Shown here piece after piece: positions 13,014 through 13,084 of a DNA stretch of 13,084 nucleotides. Made by a program: the position numbers and the translations under genes. The notes below the pieces were generated by a model. The model ran no database searches, was not told the DNA's origin, and worked only from the letters and a program-made list of their open reading frames with translations. Every line of letters starts with the position of its first letter. Within the stretch, counting starts at the first letter, position 1. The DNA lies in assembly GCA_023140035.1 (NCBI GenBank), contig JAGLML010000017.1, positions 1 to 13,084 of the forward strand, read 5' to 3'. This stretch comes from Thermoplasmatales archaeon. Its GTDB lineage: Archaea > Thermoplasmatota > E2 > DHVEG-1.

Positions 13014-13084
13014 TTACACATTATCTCCTGGAACAAAATGCTTAGAACCATAGGTTTTCGATGCAAAGACTGATAGCGTAGATA
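13014..13084 (-). CDS. possible C-terminal end of a gene at the right edge
   Basis: The minus strand is open from the window edge to TAA at 13014-13016 and reads STLSVFASKTYGSKHFVPGD and two more residues. It is only 23 codons, so chance is quite possible. No family can be assigned. Confidence 0.25.
   Translation of the reverse strand, partial: STLSVFASKTYGSKHFVPGDNV

Noticed and set aside
1..13084. CRISPR arrays, tRNA and rRNA genes, and replication-origin repeats.
   Set aside because: I looked for regularly spaced repeats, cloverleaf-like GC-rich blocks and clustered origin boxes, and saw none.

Overview
The window looks like chromosomal DNA of an AT-rich archaeon, most likely a euryarchaeon and perhaps a Thermoplasmata-type lineage. 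This rests on TATA-like boxes about 25 bases before probable transcript starts, purine-rich ribosome binding sites, AbrB-type mini-regulators, an archaeal-type tyrosine recombinase, a TalC/MipB-type transaldolase, and small secreted PKD-type and propeller proteins of a style I associate with uncultured Thermoplasmata. The lineage is inference; no rRNA or tRNA gene is present to settle it.

Left part (1-3320): accessory, decaying DNA. It has a small AbrB regulator, an unknown 76-residue protein, a one-base-frameshifted small gene (749-1080), a GC-rich two-hairpin element (1166-1212), a truncated large protein whose frame collides with a foreign C-terminal tail (1232-2201), a PD-(D/E)XK nuclease-like gene (2349-2801) and relics of an integrase tail (about 2918-3119). 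Middle left (3318-5700): an intact tyrosine recombinase, a transaldolase, and a divergent 52-residue AbrB-type gene.

Middle (5726-10106): a four-gene biosynthetic block. A UbiA-type prenyltransferase and a GT1-type glycosyltransferase run on the plus strand. They converge on a minus-strand pair, a sugar-nucleotide type nucleotidyltransferase followed by a sulfotransferase. Together they could build a glycosylated and perhaps sulfated isoprenoid or lipid. Both plus-strand genes are preceded by a nearly identical repeat of about 117 bases, which carries the leader and the first codons of the glycosyltransferase gene. The copy before the prenyltransferase ends as a 16-codon relic peptide.

Right part (10189-13084): a frameshifted mini-gene, a secreted beta-propeller-like protein with a clear terminator, a signal-peptide-only relic of a paralogue, a 145-base MITE-like inverted-repeat element with TA flanks, and a small secreted PKD-like protein. 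A 24-base perfect repeat, with copies exactly 600 bases apart, flanks the last gene. A possible gene end on the minus strand touches the right edge.

The main things to follow up are the duplicated leader and biosynthetic cluster, the MITE-like element, the 600-base-spaced repeats, and the GC-rich alternative-hairpin element. No complete new defence system is evident, although the truncated large protein and the nuclease beside it may be what is left of one.
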